Below, in pieces: positions 32,676 to 41,658 of a stretch of DNA of 64,000 nucleotides (the stretch's first letter is position 1; each line of letters starts with the position of its first letter). The stretch is from the NCBI RefSeq assembly GCF_002573715.1, contig NZ_PDHM01000017.1:248001-312000 (forward strand), in the 5' to 3' direction. The notes under the pieces are model-generated. The model was not told the DNA's origin. It ran no database searches and worked only from the letters and a program-made list of their open reading frames with translations. Made by a program: the position numbers and the translations under genes. The DNA is from Paenibacillus sp. EZ-K15. GTDB taxonomy: Bacteria > Bacillota > Bacilli > Paenibacillales > Paenibacillaceae.

Positions 32676-34442
32676 TTACGCCAGGTTTATGCTTCGTATC
32701 GAGTCCATATTCACTTTCGGTTTACGATCGATCGTCAGCAAGCCGTTCACTTCCTGCTGTACGTCCGTAATTTGCGTATAGCAGAATCCGCTCACGTAGG
32801 GTAAGTTTTTAATCGCTTGCGTAATTCCCTCGTATCGCTTCAAAAATTCCTCCTCGTTGCGAACCTGATTGCCGTAACCCCAACCCTCTTCGCTTGTAAA
32901 GGCGATGCCGCCATATTCGCTGATGATCACAGGCTGGCCTCGATAGCCATAACCCTGTGCGAATGGATAACGATGCTTGTTATGCGCAAATTCGTTGCCT
33001 AACAGCGCGTCTTTGTCCCGATATCGCTCTTCCAGCATAGCGCCTATCTCTTCATAATCGTGGAGTGTGATGATATCCGAAACCGTATGCTCCCAGCCAT
33101 CGTTCACGATGACCGGCCGCATCTGGTCGAATGCCTTGGTCAAATGATAGATCGATTCGGTAAATTGCTGCTGCTTGCGGTCGGTGGCTATGTCTGTTAT
33201 CCCCCAGGACTCGTTGAACGGTACCCATGCGATAATGGAAGGATGATTGTAATGCTGCCGGACGACAGCCATCCACTCATTCGTGAATCGCTCCACCGCA
33301 TCGTCCCCGAATTCGTAGGTCGACGGCATTTCCGACCATACCAGCAGCCCTTTGCGGTCGCACCAATATAAGTAACGGGGATCCTCCAGCTTCTGATGCT
33401 TGCGCACGCCGTTAAAGCCGAGGGCAAGCGTTTTGTCGATGTCTTCCAGCAGCGCTTCCTCCGACGGAGGCGTCAGATGCGTATCGTTCCAATAGCCCTG
33501 GTCCAGCAGCAGTCTCTGATAGATCGGCGTATGATTCAATATAATTTGATCGCCTACGATCCGGATGCTCCGCATGCCGAAATAGGAATAGACTGTGTCG
33601 ATGGGATTACCGTTTTGTTTCAGGATCATCTCGACGTCATATAAATTCGGATGGTTCGGGTGCCATGGCTTGATCTTCCATTCGCCCACGGCCTCGTTAA
33701 CAACGCTCACATCAACTGCTACGGTGCCTCGCTCTACGCTCGTTTCCGTCGACCGGATCAGCTTACCGTCAAACCGGATGATGGTCTGCAGGGTCAATCC
33801 ATCATAATCATGCCCGGAATTGCCGAGTTCGTAATGGAAGTTCGCTGCCCCGCGCTCAAGCTCCGGGGTTATTTTCACCCGGTTGATATGAATCGGATTC
33901 ACGTACTCCATCCATACGGTCTGCCATATCCCCGTCGTCTGCACGTACCAGCAGCCGAAGTTGTCCTTCATCCATCGCTGCTTGCCGCGCGGTTGGGTAC
34001 AGCTGTTGCTGTCCACGGCTCGAACGGTAATCCTGTTCTCTCGGCCAAGCTCGACCGCTTCGGTAATGTCGAAGGAAAAGGCTGCGTATCCTCCCTCATG
34101 CGTACCGATTTTGTGGCCGTTGACCCACAGGGTCGCCGAGTAATCGACCGCTTGAAAATGCAGCAAGACACGTTTGCCTGCTTCCTTAGCAGGTATGGCA
34201 ACCATCTTCTCATACCATACGCAAGGATGGAACGATTCATCTGCTATACCGCTTGCTTTCGTCTCGAACGCGAAGGGGACCGTAATTTTGCGGTCGGCTT
34301 CAAGACGGTCGTACCACTTGCCACCTTCCCCTTCCCATGCGTCGTCGAACCGGAAATCCCATTCCCCGTTCAGATTTTCCCAGTTTTCACGTACCAATTG
34401 CGGTCTGGGATAGTCTTTAATATATTTGTGCGAGCTAGACAT
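32676..34442 (-). CDS. Glycoside hydrolase family 2 (beta-galactosidase/beta-glucuronidase type)
   Basis: A 588-residue cytoplasmic enzyme with no signal peptide. The sugar-binding jelly-roll domain opens YPRPQLVRENWENLNGEWDF and contains VDYSATLWVNGHKIGTHEGG. An Ig-like middle domain and a TIM barrel follow. Acid/base Glu lies in WVPFNESWG (about residue 409) and the nucleophile Glu in IISEYGGIA (about residue 508). It is shorter than LacZ and close to compact GH2 enzymes acting on oligosaccharides. It is the last gene of the ABC importer-GH43 operon, 37 bp after the GH43 gene, and probably finishes degradation of imported oligosaccharides. Confidence 0.9.
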   Translation of the reverse strand: MSSSHKYIKDYPRPQLVRENWENLNGEWDFRFDDAWEGEGGKWYDRLEADRKITVPFAFETKASGIADESFHPCVWYEKMVAIPAKEAGKRVLLHFQAVDYSATLWVNGHKIGTHEGGYAAFSFDITEAVELGRENRITVRAVDSNSCTQPRGKQRWMKDNFGCWYVQTTGIWQTVWMEYVNPIHINRVKITPELERGAANFHYELGNSGHDYDGLTLQTIIRFDGKLIRSTETSVERGTVAVDVSVVNEAVGEWKIKPWHPNHPNLYDVEMILKQNGNPIDTVYSYFGMRSIRIVGDQIILNHTPIYQRLLLDQGYWNDTHLTPPSEEALLEDIDKTLALGFNGVRKHQKLEDPRYLYWCDRKGLLVWSEMPSTYEFGDDAVERFTNEWMAVVRQHYNHPSIIAWVPFNESWGITDIATDRKQQQFTESIYHLTKAFDQMRPVIVNDGWEHTVSDIITLHDYEEIGAMLEERYRDKDALLGNEFAHNKHRYPFAQGYGYRGQPVIISEYGGIAFTSEEGWGYGNQVRNEEEFLKRYEGITQAIKNLPYVSGFCYTQITDVQQEVNGLLTIDRKPKVNMDSIRSINLA

Positions 34443-34479
34443 TATGTTCCACTCTCCATCTTCTGTAAGTTTATCGTAT

Positions 34480-36954
34480 CTATTTCGTACCTATGGATTC
34501 CACCGTTAAGTCGCCGAGTTCGATCTGCTCCGCATGAACCGATCGCAGGCCTACTCTCCCCTGCATGAATGCCTGGGGATCATCATATGTCAGGATCGGC
34601 TCTTCCCCGCCCTGTAGATATACGCGAATCGTGCCTCGAACCGCCTCAATTCGCAAGCTTGCCGGCTCGTTTGGTTCCAGCGAAACCTTGACGCTATGCA
34701 GCAATTCGGAATCGTAATTATGCTTGTACAGCTCAAGCTTCGTCGCGCTGACCGCAAGGAAATATCCCATCAGCGAATCGCTCACTTGATCCCGGAAATC
34801 CGACTCGTTAGTCACTCGGAAGAGCACGCCCGCCTGACCGGACGGATCGTCGCCAAGCTTTACGGTCGTTCGGATGCGATAGTCGGTCCAAAGTGTGCTT
34901 CCTCCATACATCTTGGCATCGGAATCGGCAGCGCCTGCAAAACCGCCGGTGGTTTCGATCCACTGGCCGTGGACATCCTCGGAGCTTGTTTGTTCCAGAA
35001 GATGCTCCAACTTGAACGTTTGCTCGTCGACCAGCTCGAAGTCCATTGTTTTCCATTCCATCTTTTGGTCGCTGTCTAATTGAATGGCAAGGCTATGTAA
35101 TCCCTTTTCAAGCTTTAGGGATCCAACCCGAATTTTAACCCAGGGTTCGCTACCGGAGTAATGGCTTCCGTCGACTTTATAGTTCCCGGCTTTCTTATCG
35201 TCCACGAGCAGCTTGAAGGATGCCGGCCCCGCTCCGGCCTTGACCGTTAGGTCCAGCGCATACGTGGCGGATTCCGACACGTTCACCGCATAACGCAACC
35301 AGTCGCCTTTTTCCGTCAGCGATGCCGAGTAGCTCCCATCCTCTGCCACCTGGATCGCCGTACCGTCAGAACTACGCCATGCGCCTGCTGCCGATGGATG
35401 GCGGACCGAGAATCCTCTGCCTTCATTGCTTAAGTAATGTACCGCCTCAATGCTGCCCGGAAGCGGTTTGGCCGTTTCGAAGTCACTGCTGCCGGAAGCG
35501 TGATTCGAGAATGCCGTATACGAAAAGCTCGGCTCGCCGGTTTCGTATCGATAACCGATTTTGCCTGGTCCAAACGGTTCCGCTGATTGATCAAGCTTCA
35601 GAGTGCCGTCCAGGTAAACCCGCAGCCGATCTTCTCCGCGCTCGACGCGAATCGTGTGCAGCTTGGACCAATCCGTGTCTTCGGCAATCTCCGCCGTTGC
35701 AAGCACATCGCGCGTTCCGCCCTCCATCCTGCCCACGGATATCCGGTTTCGCTCGGGCTCGATTTCGGCGAATCCGTATTGATTCGCTTCCTGATACGCG
35801 AACAACGCCGCGACGCGAGCCTTCGATGGGACCACGTTGTATTCGGCCGTATACCTTCGATCCGTGCTCTCCTTGCTCATGATTTGTGCCATTCCTCCAG
35901 AATTCACTGCTTCCCACCGGCTTTGATCGATGGCGGCTGCATCCAGCCTATCGGCAAAGACCGGCCCTCCCGGAACGGGCTGATCGTAATTTGTAGGCCC
36001 CAGAATCTCCATCTTGTCTCCGTTGAAGACCAGCCTGTCGATGTTCATGCGACGGACAGGCGGGCCTTCTTGCGATCTTCCCGTCAAGTTATGATATAAG
36101 AGATAATAGGAATCCAGATCGGGTCCCAATACGGTCGAGCTGTGGCCGAGCCCGTAGAACTCCGGCTTGGTACTGATCACAAGCGGGTTGTTGACCGGAA
36201 CGGTATACGGACCGAGCGGCGAATCATGGGACACGGCATAGTGAATGCGATAGCCTTTGCTGAACACGTGATTGCCGGTATACGTCATGTAATAGGTTCC
36301 GTTTCGTTTGATAATCATGGACCCTTCCGTCCAATGTCCCAGATAGGGCCCTGGGATCGTCTGACCCACTCCGAATTCGGCAGGTCCATCCATCGGAACG
36401 CCGACAATGCCCGACGAACCCGCATGGGTAAACAGCCAGGAGCCGTCATCGTCGATAAACACCGAGCCGTCGATACTCATCCCGACGTTCTCGGAGATCC
36501 GTTCGAACGGGCCTGTCGGCGATTCGCTGCGAAACACATAATGCCCCCTTCCTGCCGGAGACGTATAGAGATAGAACCAGCCGTTCCAGTAAATCACTTC
36601 AGGTGCGTAGGCGCCGGTCGATACGGGATCCTCCGTCACCAGACCCGCATACCTCCAATCGACCAGATTGTCCGATATCCACGCCTTGATGCCCGTCCGG
36701 TGATCCTTCGTGCTGACATACAGATAATAGCGGCCGTCATGCCGCAGTACATACGGATCCCCGTTGCCGTAATCCTCCCATTCTTCCTCTAGGGAAGGAA
36801 AAGGATTGGCGTACATCTTTTCGTTGTAAATGTCCAAATCGACCGCCTCCGGTTTCGTTCTTGAATCGCATCCTGACAATGCCAATCCGGCCAGTAATCC
36901 TAACGTGCCAAGACAACAAACGATCTTCGACAGGCGCGGCATACTTATCGGCAC
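34480..36954 (-). CDS. Lipoprotein glycoside hydrolase family 43 with CBM and LamG-like modules
   Basis: An 824-residue secreted lipoprotein. GTG 36954 follows AAGGGG by 8 nt; ATG 36942 is an alternative. The lipobox is LAGLALSGC. The five-blade propeller covers residues 35-340 and shows YGNGDPYVLRHDGRYYLY (general base Asp), GAYAPEVIYWNG (pKa Asp region) and GHWTEGSMIIKRNG (general acid Glu). A concanavalin-like segment, a CBM6-like module (GDWLRYAVNVSESATYAL) and a C-terminal LamG-like domain follow. GH43 enzymes cleave arabinose or xylose side chains and arabinan. The start overlaps the permease stop region (gap below 10 bp), so it is part of the operon. Confidence 0.88.
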   Translation of the reverse strand: MPISMPRLSKIVCCLGTLGLLAGLALSGCDSRTKPEAVDLDIYNEKMYANPFPSLEEEWEDYGNGDPYVLRHDGRYYLYVSTKDHRTGIKAWISDNLVDWRYAGLVTEDPVSTGAYAPEVIYWNGWFYLYTSPAGRGHYVFRSESPTGPFERISENVGMSIDGSVFIDDDGSWLFTHAGSSGIVGVPMDGPAEFGVGQTIPGPYLGHWTEGSMIIKRNGTYYMTYTGNHVFSKGYRIHYAVSHDSPLGPYTVPVNNPLVISTKPEFYGLGHSSTVLGPDLDSYYLLYHNLTGRSQEGPPVRRMNIDRLVFNGDKMEILGPTNYDQPVPGGPVFADRLDAAAIDQSRWEAVNSGGMAQIMSKESTDRRYTAEYNVVPSKARVAALFAYQEANQYGFAEIEPERNRISVGRMEGGTRDVLATAEIAEDTDWSKLHTIRVERGEDRLRVYLDGTLKLDQSAEPFGPGKIGYRYETGEPSFSYTAFSNHASGSSDFETAKPLPGSIEAVHYLSNEGRGFSVRHPSAAGAWRSSDGTAIQVAEDGSYSASLTEKGDWLRYAVNVSESATYALDLTVKAGAGPASFKLLVDDKKAGNYKVDGSHYSGSEPWVKIRVGSLKLEKGLHSLAIQLDSDQKMEWKTMDFELVDEQTFKLEHLLEQTSSEDVHGQWIETTGGFAGAADSDAKMYGGSTLWTDYRIRTTVKLGDDPSGQAGVLFRVTNESDFRDQVSDSLMGYFLAVSATKLELYKHNYDSELLHSVKVSLEPNEPASLRIEAVRGTIRVYLQGGEEPILTYDDPQAFMQGRVGLRSVHAEQIELGDLTVESIGTK

Positions 36955-36959
36955 ATGCC

Positions 36960-37796
36960 TCACCCCTTGATTCCGCTGATTGCCATCGACTCGATAAAGT
37001 ATCTTTGGCAGAAAAAGAACACGATGATTACCGGCACCATGGCGATGATAGCAGCGGCCATGATCATCGGATAGTCCGACTGGCCAATGTACATAGCCTG
37101 CATTGAGGCGATCAGCACTTGAATCGTTTGCTTCTCGGGCGTGTGCAAGTAAATCAGCGGACCAAGAAAATCGTTCCAGATGCCCATAAAGCCAAGTGCG
37201 GCCTGGGCGGCGAGCGCCGGCTTCATGATCGGCAGCGCGATTTTGAAGAATATGCCCGGAAAGCTGCAGCCGTCGATCTTCGCCGCTTCGATCAATTCCG
37301 TCGGCATCGCGCTTTGCAAATATTGCCTGATAAAAAAGATGACAACGATATTGCCGAACAGGCCGGGCACGATGAGCGGCAGCAGTGTGTCCACCCAATC
37401 CAACCTGGAAAATCCGATATACTGCGGTATCATAACGACCGAATACGGAATCATCATCGTTCCGAGCAAACCCATGAACAGCATGCCTTTGTAAGGAAAT
37501 TCGAATTTACCGAACGCATAGGCAGACATCGCGGATACCAGCATCCCAATCGTTAGGACGATCACCACGATGATCAAGCTGTTCATGAATCCGTGTAGCA
37601 AGGGCGACTCCAGCCAGACTTTTGCGTAGTTATCGAACGTTAACGGATCGGGAATCCACTGTGGCGGAATTTCAAATACGTTTCGCCGATCCTTTAATGA
37701 AGTCGAGATGGTCCATATGAACGGTGCGATCATAAAGATCGAACCGCATAGCAACAGCAGCAGCGACCAGAGGTCCGTCATTTTTTCCCGTTTCAC
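36960..37796 (-). CDS. Carbohydrate ABC transporter permease 2 (MalG type)
   Basis: A 278-residue, six-TM permease starting at GTG 37796 (AGGGGGG, 6 nt). The EAA loop reads ELIEAAKIDGCSFPGIFFKI and is followed by LPIMKPALAAQ, the contact with the ATPase. The C-terminal RYFIESMAISGIKG is typical of MalG-type subunits. No ATPase gene is encoded here, as is usual in Bacillales, where a shared MsmX-type ATPase energises many sugar importers. It lies between permease 1 (11 bp upstream) and GH43. Confidence 0.9.
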   Translation of the reverse strand: MKREKMTDLWSLLLLLCGSIFMIAPFIWTISTSLKDRRNVFEIPPQWIPDPLTFDNYAKVWLESPLLHGFMNSLIIVVIVLTIGMLVSAMSAYAFGKFEFPYKGMLFMGLLGTMMIPYSVVMIPQYIGFSRLDWVDTLLPLIVPGLFGNIVVIFFIRQYLQSAMPTELIEAAKIDGCSFPGIFFKIALPIMKPALAAQAALGFMGIWNDFLGPLIYLHTPEKQTIQVLIASMQAMYIGQSDYPMIMAAAIIAMVPVIIVFFFCQRYFIESMAISGIKG

Positions 37797-37807
37797 AGAT
37801 TTCCCCC

Positions 37808-38701
37808 CTAGTCTTGGTAAACCCATCGATTGGAAAGCTTAAATTGAATGAGCGTAACGATAAAGATGAGAATGCCCAGTACCCAGGCCACCGCGCTGGC
37901 ATAGCCCATATTGAAGTACTCGAACGCGTGCTGGAAAATGTAATAGACGACCGTGGCACCGCTGTATTCCGGCCCGCCATCCACCGCAAGCACGTAAATT
38001 TGGCTGAATGACTGGAACGCGCCAATGATGCCCATGACGATGACGAAAAAATGGATCGGCGTGAGCAGCGGGATCGTAATTCGCGTCAGCTTGTGCCATG
38101 CACCGGCACCATCGATTTCCGCAGCTTCATAATACGTTGAGGAGATCGATTGCAGTCCTGCAAGGTACAGCACCATGTTCCCGCCGATGCCGCTCCACAG
38201 CCCGATCAGGATGAGCGAAGGCTTCACCCACTCCGGCTTGCCCAGCCAGTTAGGCCCGGTGATACCGAACGTTTCCCACAGGAAGTTGTTGAGCAATCCG
38301 TAATCCTGATTCAATATCCACTGCCACAGCAGTGATACCGCGATAATCGGCGATATGACCGGAAGATAATAAATCGTCCGCATGAACGAGATGCCGGCGA
38401 ATTTGCGGTTCATCAAAATGGCCAGCAGCATCGAGAGGATCATGCCAAGTGGAATGCCGATCATCAAATAGATCGTATTGTACAACGATTTGAACACTTT
38501 CTCGTCTTTCAACAGATCCTTATAGTTTGCGAGCCCCGACCACTGTGGATCGGTAAGCATATCCCACTTATGAAAGCTGATATAGATCGAGAACAATATC
38601 GGCACAAGGCCGAACAAAAGAACCCCGAGAACCGGCGGAGCCACAAACAGATACAACCACGCCAGTTCTCTTCTGCGATACCCGCCAAGCTTGGTACCCA
38701 T
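37808..38701 (-). CDS. Carbohydrate ABC transporter permease 1 (MalF/UgpA type)
   Basis: A 297-residue, six-TM permease. ATG 38701 is preferred over 38713 because of spacing to AAGGTGG. The N terminus ELAWLYLFVAPPVLGVLLFG and the EAA loop TYYEAAEIDGAGAWHKLTRI with TIPLLTP are family hallmarks. It pairs with the MalG-type permease and with the solute-binding lipoprotein encoded 99 bp upstream. Confidence 0.9.
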   Translation of the reverse strand: MGTKLGGYRRRELAWLYLFVAPPVLGVLLFGLVPILFSIYISFHKWDMLTDPQWSGLANYKDLLKDEKVFKSLYNTIYLMIGIPLGMILSMLLAILMNRKFAGISFMRTIYYLPVISPIIAVSLLWQWILNQDYGLLNNFLWETFGITGPNWLGKPEWVKPSLILIGLWSGIGGNMVLYLAGLQSISSTYYEAAEIDGAGAWHKLTRITIPLLTPIHFFVIVMGIIGAFQSFSQIYVLAVDGGPEYSGATVVYYIFQHAFEYFNMGYASAVAWVLGILIFIVTLIQFKLSNRWVYQD

Positions 38702-38800
38702 ATTCCATTCCACCTTCGCCTGTATTCGTTATGACAGGATGTCCGTACGGCGGGAGGCGCCGATATGGATGGCTGACGCCCCCTGCCTCTGCGGCATTAT

Positions 38801-40183
38801 TTATTTATTTCCTTTGTCGTACAGCTCCTGCATCTTCGGCTGGATCTGGGCCGTAAAGTCTTTCGCCGACATCTCACCGTTCCATACTTTGCTCGCGTTC
38901 TGGTTGAACGTATCGATCCATTGCGTATCCTTCGAGAAAGCCACCACGTCCGGGCGTCCGTAATCTTGGATAATATCGAGGAATACTTGCCGTGTTTGCG
39001 GTCCTTCGTCCATTTCCTTAAATTCGCCTTCTGCCATGTCGATCAGGTTAGGAACCGCTTGACCAAGCTGATAGTTTTCGCGCTGCCCTTGCTCATCCAG
39101 GGACAGAAAGGCCGCCAAGTCGAACGCTTCCTGCGGGTGTTTGGATTTCGCCGAAACGGAAAATCCCATCGAGCCGAGCCAGGTCGCCGTTTGTCCCGTA
39201 TTCGGGCTTGCCGGCCATGCAGCAATGTCCCAACCGAAGGGCAGCTCCCAGAATGCAGGCTGATCCCATGGGCCCATCGCAAACATCGCCAGCTGGCCGT
39301 TAATAAAGCGGGTATATGCATTCATCGCTTGCTCGGCTTCCTGATTCGGACTGACCTTATGTTTCAGGTTCAGGTCAGCGACAAATTGCATCGCCTCATA
39401 GAATTCGGGCTCGTTAACCTTTACCGTGCCGGTGGCGTAGTCGATATATTCACCGCCGTTGCCCCATACTGCCGATTCCAAACTGTAAGCGCCTACACCA
39501 TATTGATCGGGCTTTCCGTCGCCGTTAGCGTCGACCGTCAGCTTTTGGGCGGCTTCCAGCATGTTGTCCCAGGTCCATTCCCCTGCCGTTGCAGAAGGGT
39601 AAGGTACGCCCGCTTTGTCAAACAAATCCTTGTTATAAACAAATGACCATGGTCCTACGTCCTTGGGCAGTCCGTACATGTCTCCGGCACCGACCTTGCT
39701 GCCGTCAAAGCGGTAGCGGTCCATTGCCTGCTTCCATACGTTATCGGGATTAAACAATGAGGTCTGGTCCAGATAGGACTGAATGTTGAGGAGCGTTCCG
39801 GCTTCCGCGAAGCGGTAAAACTCGGGACCTCCAACGTAGAATACGTCCGGAACCTTGCCGGAGCTGATCAGCGTCGTCATCTTCTGTGAGTACTCGCCTG
39901 GCGGCACCGAAGTGTATTTAACGGTGACGTGCGGGTACTTCTCCTCGAAGGAAGCGATCAGCTTTTCGAAAATCTTCTTTTCGTTCGGATTGCCGTGGCC
40001 CATAAACTCAATCGTTACAGGTTCTTTTGAGTCCTGCCCGGTGGAAGCTTCATTGCCAGGTGTTGAAGTGTCCGGGTTGCTTGGAGTTGCCCCATCCTTT
40101 GGTCCATTGCCGCCGCTGCAAGCGGTTAAGGCGAACATCAGCAGCAGCATGATCATGCCTGCGAATTTGCTCTTCGATTTCAT
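38801..40183 (-). CDS. Extracellular sugar-binding lipoprotein of ABC importer
   Basis: A 460-residue solute-binding protein of the family 1 type. The signal peptide is MKSKSKFAGMIMLLLMFA with lipobox LTACSGG. A Ser/Thr-rich linker leads to the binding domain, with VTIEFMGHGNPNEKKIFEKL, then YGLPKDVGPWSFVYNKDLFD and GDPYQYGV-like loops. The protein captures an oligosaccharide outside the cell and hands it to the two permeases. It is first in the operon, with a GAGGGG site, and a cre-like element lies 30-43 bp upstream of its start. Confidence 0.9.
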   Translation of the reverse strand: MKSKSKFAGMIMLLLMFALTACSGGNGPKDGATPSNPDTSTPGNEASTGQDSKEPVTIEFMGHGNPNEKKIFEKLIASFEEKYPHVTVKYTSVPPGEYSQKMTTLISSGKVPDVFYVGGPEFYRFAEAGTLLNIQSYLDQTSLFNPDNVWKQAMDRYRFDGSKVGAGDMYGLPKDVGPWSFVYNKDLFDKAGVPYPSATAGEWTWDNMLEAAQKLTVDANGDGKPDQYGVGAYSLESAVWGNGGEYIDYATGTVKVNEPEFYEAMQFVADLNLKHKVSPNQEAEQAMNAYTRFINGQLAMFAMGPWDQPAFWELPFGWDIAAWPASPNTGQTATWLGSMGFSVSAKSKHPQEAFDLAAFLSLDEQGQRENYQLGQAVPNLIDMAEGEFKEMDEGPQTRQVFLDIIQDYGRPDVVAFSKDTQWIDTFNQNASKVWNGEMSAKDFTAQIQPKMQELYDKGNK

Positions 40184-40212
40184 GCGATTCCCCTCTTCTT
40201 TAAAAGATGTGG

Positions 40213-40226
40213 TGTAAGCGCTTTAC
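40213..40226. promoter_or_regulatory. cre site (CcpA) before the importer operon
   Basis: TGTAAGCGCTTTAC matches the cre consensus core (TGnAAgCGnTnnCA-like) with a palindromic AAGCGCTT centre. It sits 30 bp upstream of the solute-binding protein start, suited to catabolite repression. Confidence 0.65.
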
Positions 40227-40258
40227 GAAATCATGATAACTTATAATAATATAATTTT

Positions 40259-40276
40259 ATATACTATATTTAATAT
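40259..40276. promoter_or_regulatory. Candidate operator of the GntR/LacI-type regulators
   Basis: ATATACTATATTTAATAT is related to the exact TATATTTAGTATAT copies upstream of both regulator genes, lying here in the promoter of the importer operon. AT-richness makes it less certain. Confidence 0.4.
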
Positions 40277-40312
40277 AAAATAGGTACTCTCCTCCATTGT
40301 CGACCTTCCGCT

Positions 40313-41389
40313 TTACTCTTTTACCAGCATAATTGGTACCACGATTCTTCTCGCCTCAAAAGCTCCTTCGATCTGCTCGATTAACAGCTCTACGGTCAAC
40401 CTGCACATCTCCTCCTCGTTTTGGCGAATATACGGGACGTTCGGCAGATCCGGTGGATCGAATGTGATCAGCTCCAGTTCGTCCGGCACCTGTCTACCGG
40501 ATGCAACTGCGGCTTTATAAACATTTCTGCACAGCTCCGTATTGGCCGTGATGATGCCGGTGATATGGGGACTGCCATCTAAAAACGCCCTGATATGTTC
40601 GATGGATTGACCTGATGCGATCTCTTCCAGCGGGAGGAGACACCATAAGCTTTTGTCGATCGAATATCCGTGCTCCAGAAAAGCCTGCTCAAACCCTTGG
40701 GCCCTCTCGTCAGTCACCGTATTCGTAATTTCGGGAGAGATGAACGCGATGGACGAATGGCCTTTGTTAAGTAAGTACTCCACGGCTTCCCTTGTGCCAT
40801 TTACGTTATCCGAGCTTACACTGTATGTCTTGACCTCCTTCAAGAACCGGTCGATCAGAACGAAGGGGAAACGGTCCAGCGAGAGCCTCAGAATCGAATC
40901 GTTGTACGTCTCGTTTTCAACCGGAAAAATGATCATGCCGTCCACCCCCTGCTTCAGAAAAGACGAGATGACCTTGGACTCCTCAAGCTGGGATTCGCGT
41001 GTAATTCTCAGCATCACTTCATAGCCTGCGGCAGACGCGTACTTCTCGATGTTATCCAAAAAACGCTGGTCCACTTTCGTTTTCATCGTCGGCAGCACTA
41101 ACCCGATACGTCCGCTCTTGCCCGGACCTGCTGTCCATTCTCCCAACTGCTCAAGCGCCGTGGCGTTCTCCGGCCTGCTCATGACGAAGGTGCCCTTGCC
41201 TTGGATCCGGACAAGCAAGCCTTCCTCCATCAGTCCGACCAGCGCATTTTTGCTTGTAATTTGACTGACGCGGTAACGTTCGGACAATTCTCTCTCCGAA
41301 GGGACCCGGTCCCCTTCCCGCAGCTTGCCGATGGCGATCAGCCGCTTGATATCTTCCTGAATTTTTTTGTATAGCGGCAGAGATTTCAA
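40313..41389 (-). CDS. GntR-HTH/LacI-sensor hybrid regulator (AraR type), copy 1
   Basis: A 358-residue regulator. TTG 41389 is the only available start, since a stop codon lies just upstream in frame. The N-terminal GntR winged helix has LREGDRVPSERELSERYRVS, QITSKNALVGLMEEGLL and IQGKGTFVMS. The C-terminal periplasmic-binding-protein-like sensor has RIGLVLPTMKTKVDQRFLDN, KGHSSIAFISPEITNTVTDE and AFLDGSPHITGIITANTELC. This layout is that of AraR, the arabinose repressor. An adjacent paralogue at 41659 shares most motifs. It probably controls the importer/GH43/GH2 operon downstream. Confidence 0.88.
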   Translation of the reverse strand: MKSLPLYKKIQEDIKRLIAIGKLREGDRVPSERELSERYRVSQITSKNALVGLMEEGLLVRIQGKGTFVMSRPENATALEQLGEWTAGPGKSGRIGLVLPTMKTKVDQRFLDNIEKYASAAGYEVMLRITRESQLEESKVISSFLKQGVDGMIIFPVENETYNDSILRLSLDRFPFVLIDRFLKEVKTYSVSSDNVNGTREAVEYLLNKGHSSIAFISPEITNTVTDERAQGFEQAFLEHGYSIDKSLWCLLPLEEIASGQSIEHIRAFLDGSPHITGIITANTELCRNVYKAAVASGRQVPDELELITFDPPDLPNVPYIRQNEEEMCRLTVELLIEQIEGAFEARRIVVPIMLVKE

Positions 41390-41419
41390 TGCCCATCACA
41401 ACCTTTATGATTTAAATAG

Positions 41420-41433
41420 TATATTTAGTATAT
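41420..41433. promoter_or_regulatory. Candidate operator upstream of regulator copy 1
   Basis: TATATTTAGTATAT, identical over 14 bp to the copy at 42758 before regulator copy 2, about 30 bp upstream of the TTG start. Confidence 0.5.
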
Positions 41434-41576
41434 TATTATAATATAACTTGGTGTTTGTAAATGACTAAAAACACCTATCAAGAGGGTTCCAAAGGAAACA
41501 GACTGCTCTTAATGGAGATTTTTCAGACGATATCAACAGTAGGCGCTCCAAGACGCAAACCTTCTTTATATCAATT

Positions 41577-41610
41577 AAAAACGGTCTGAACTTAGTTCAG
41601 ACCGTTTTTT
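41577..41610. terminator. Bidirectional terminator between the two regulators
   Basis: AAAACGGTCTGAAC and GTTCAGACCGTTTT form a perfect 14-bp stem with a TTA-containing loop and U-runs on both strands, just past the stop of regulator copy 2. Confidence 0.9.
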
Positions 41611-41658
41611 GATGGGTTATTTCATTGTATTCTTAGATCGAACTTCGTGAAGTCCGAT

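Noticed and set aside
33651..34568. Plus-strand open frame of 305 codons opposite the GH2 gene
   Set aside because: Shadow of the GH2 reading frame; no start signal and no recognisable domain.
36955..37398. N-terminal extension of the GH43 protein by about 150 residues
   Set aside because: The frame is open, but it overlaps the ABC permease gene out of phase. A lipoprotein signal peptide with its own ribosome binding site begins at 36954.
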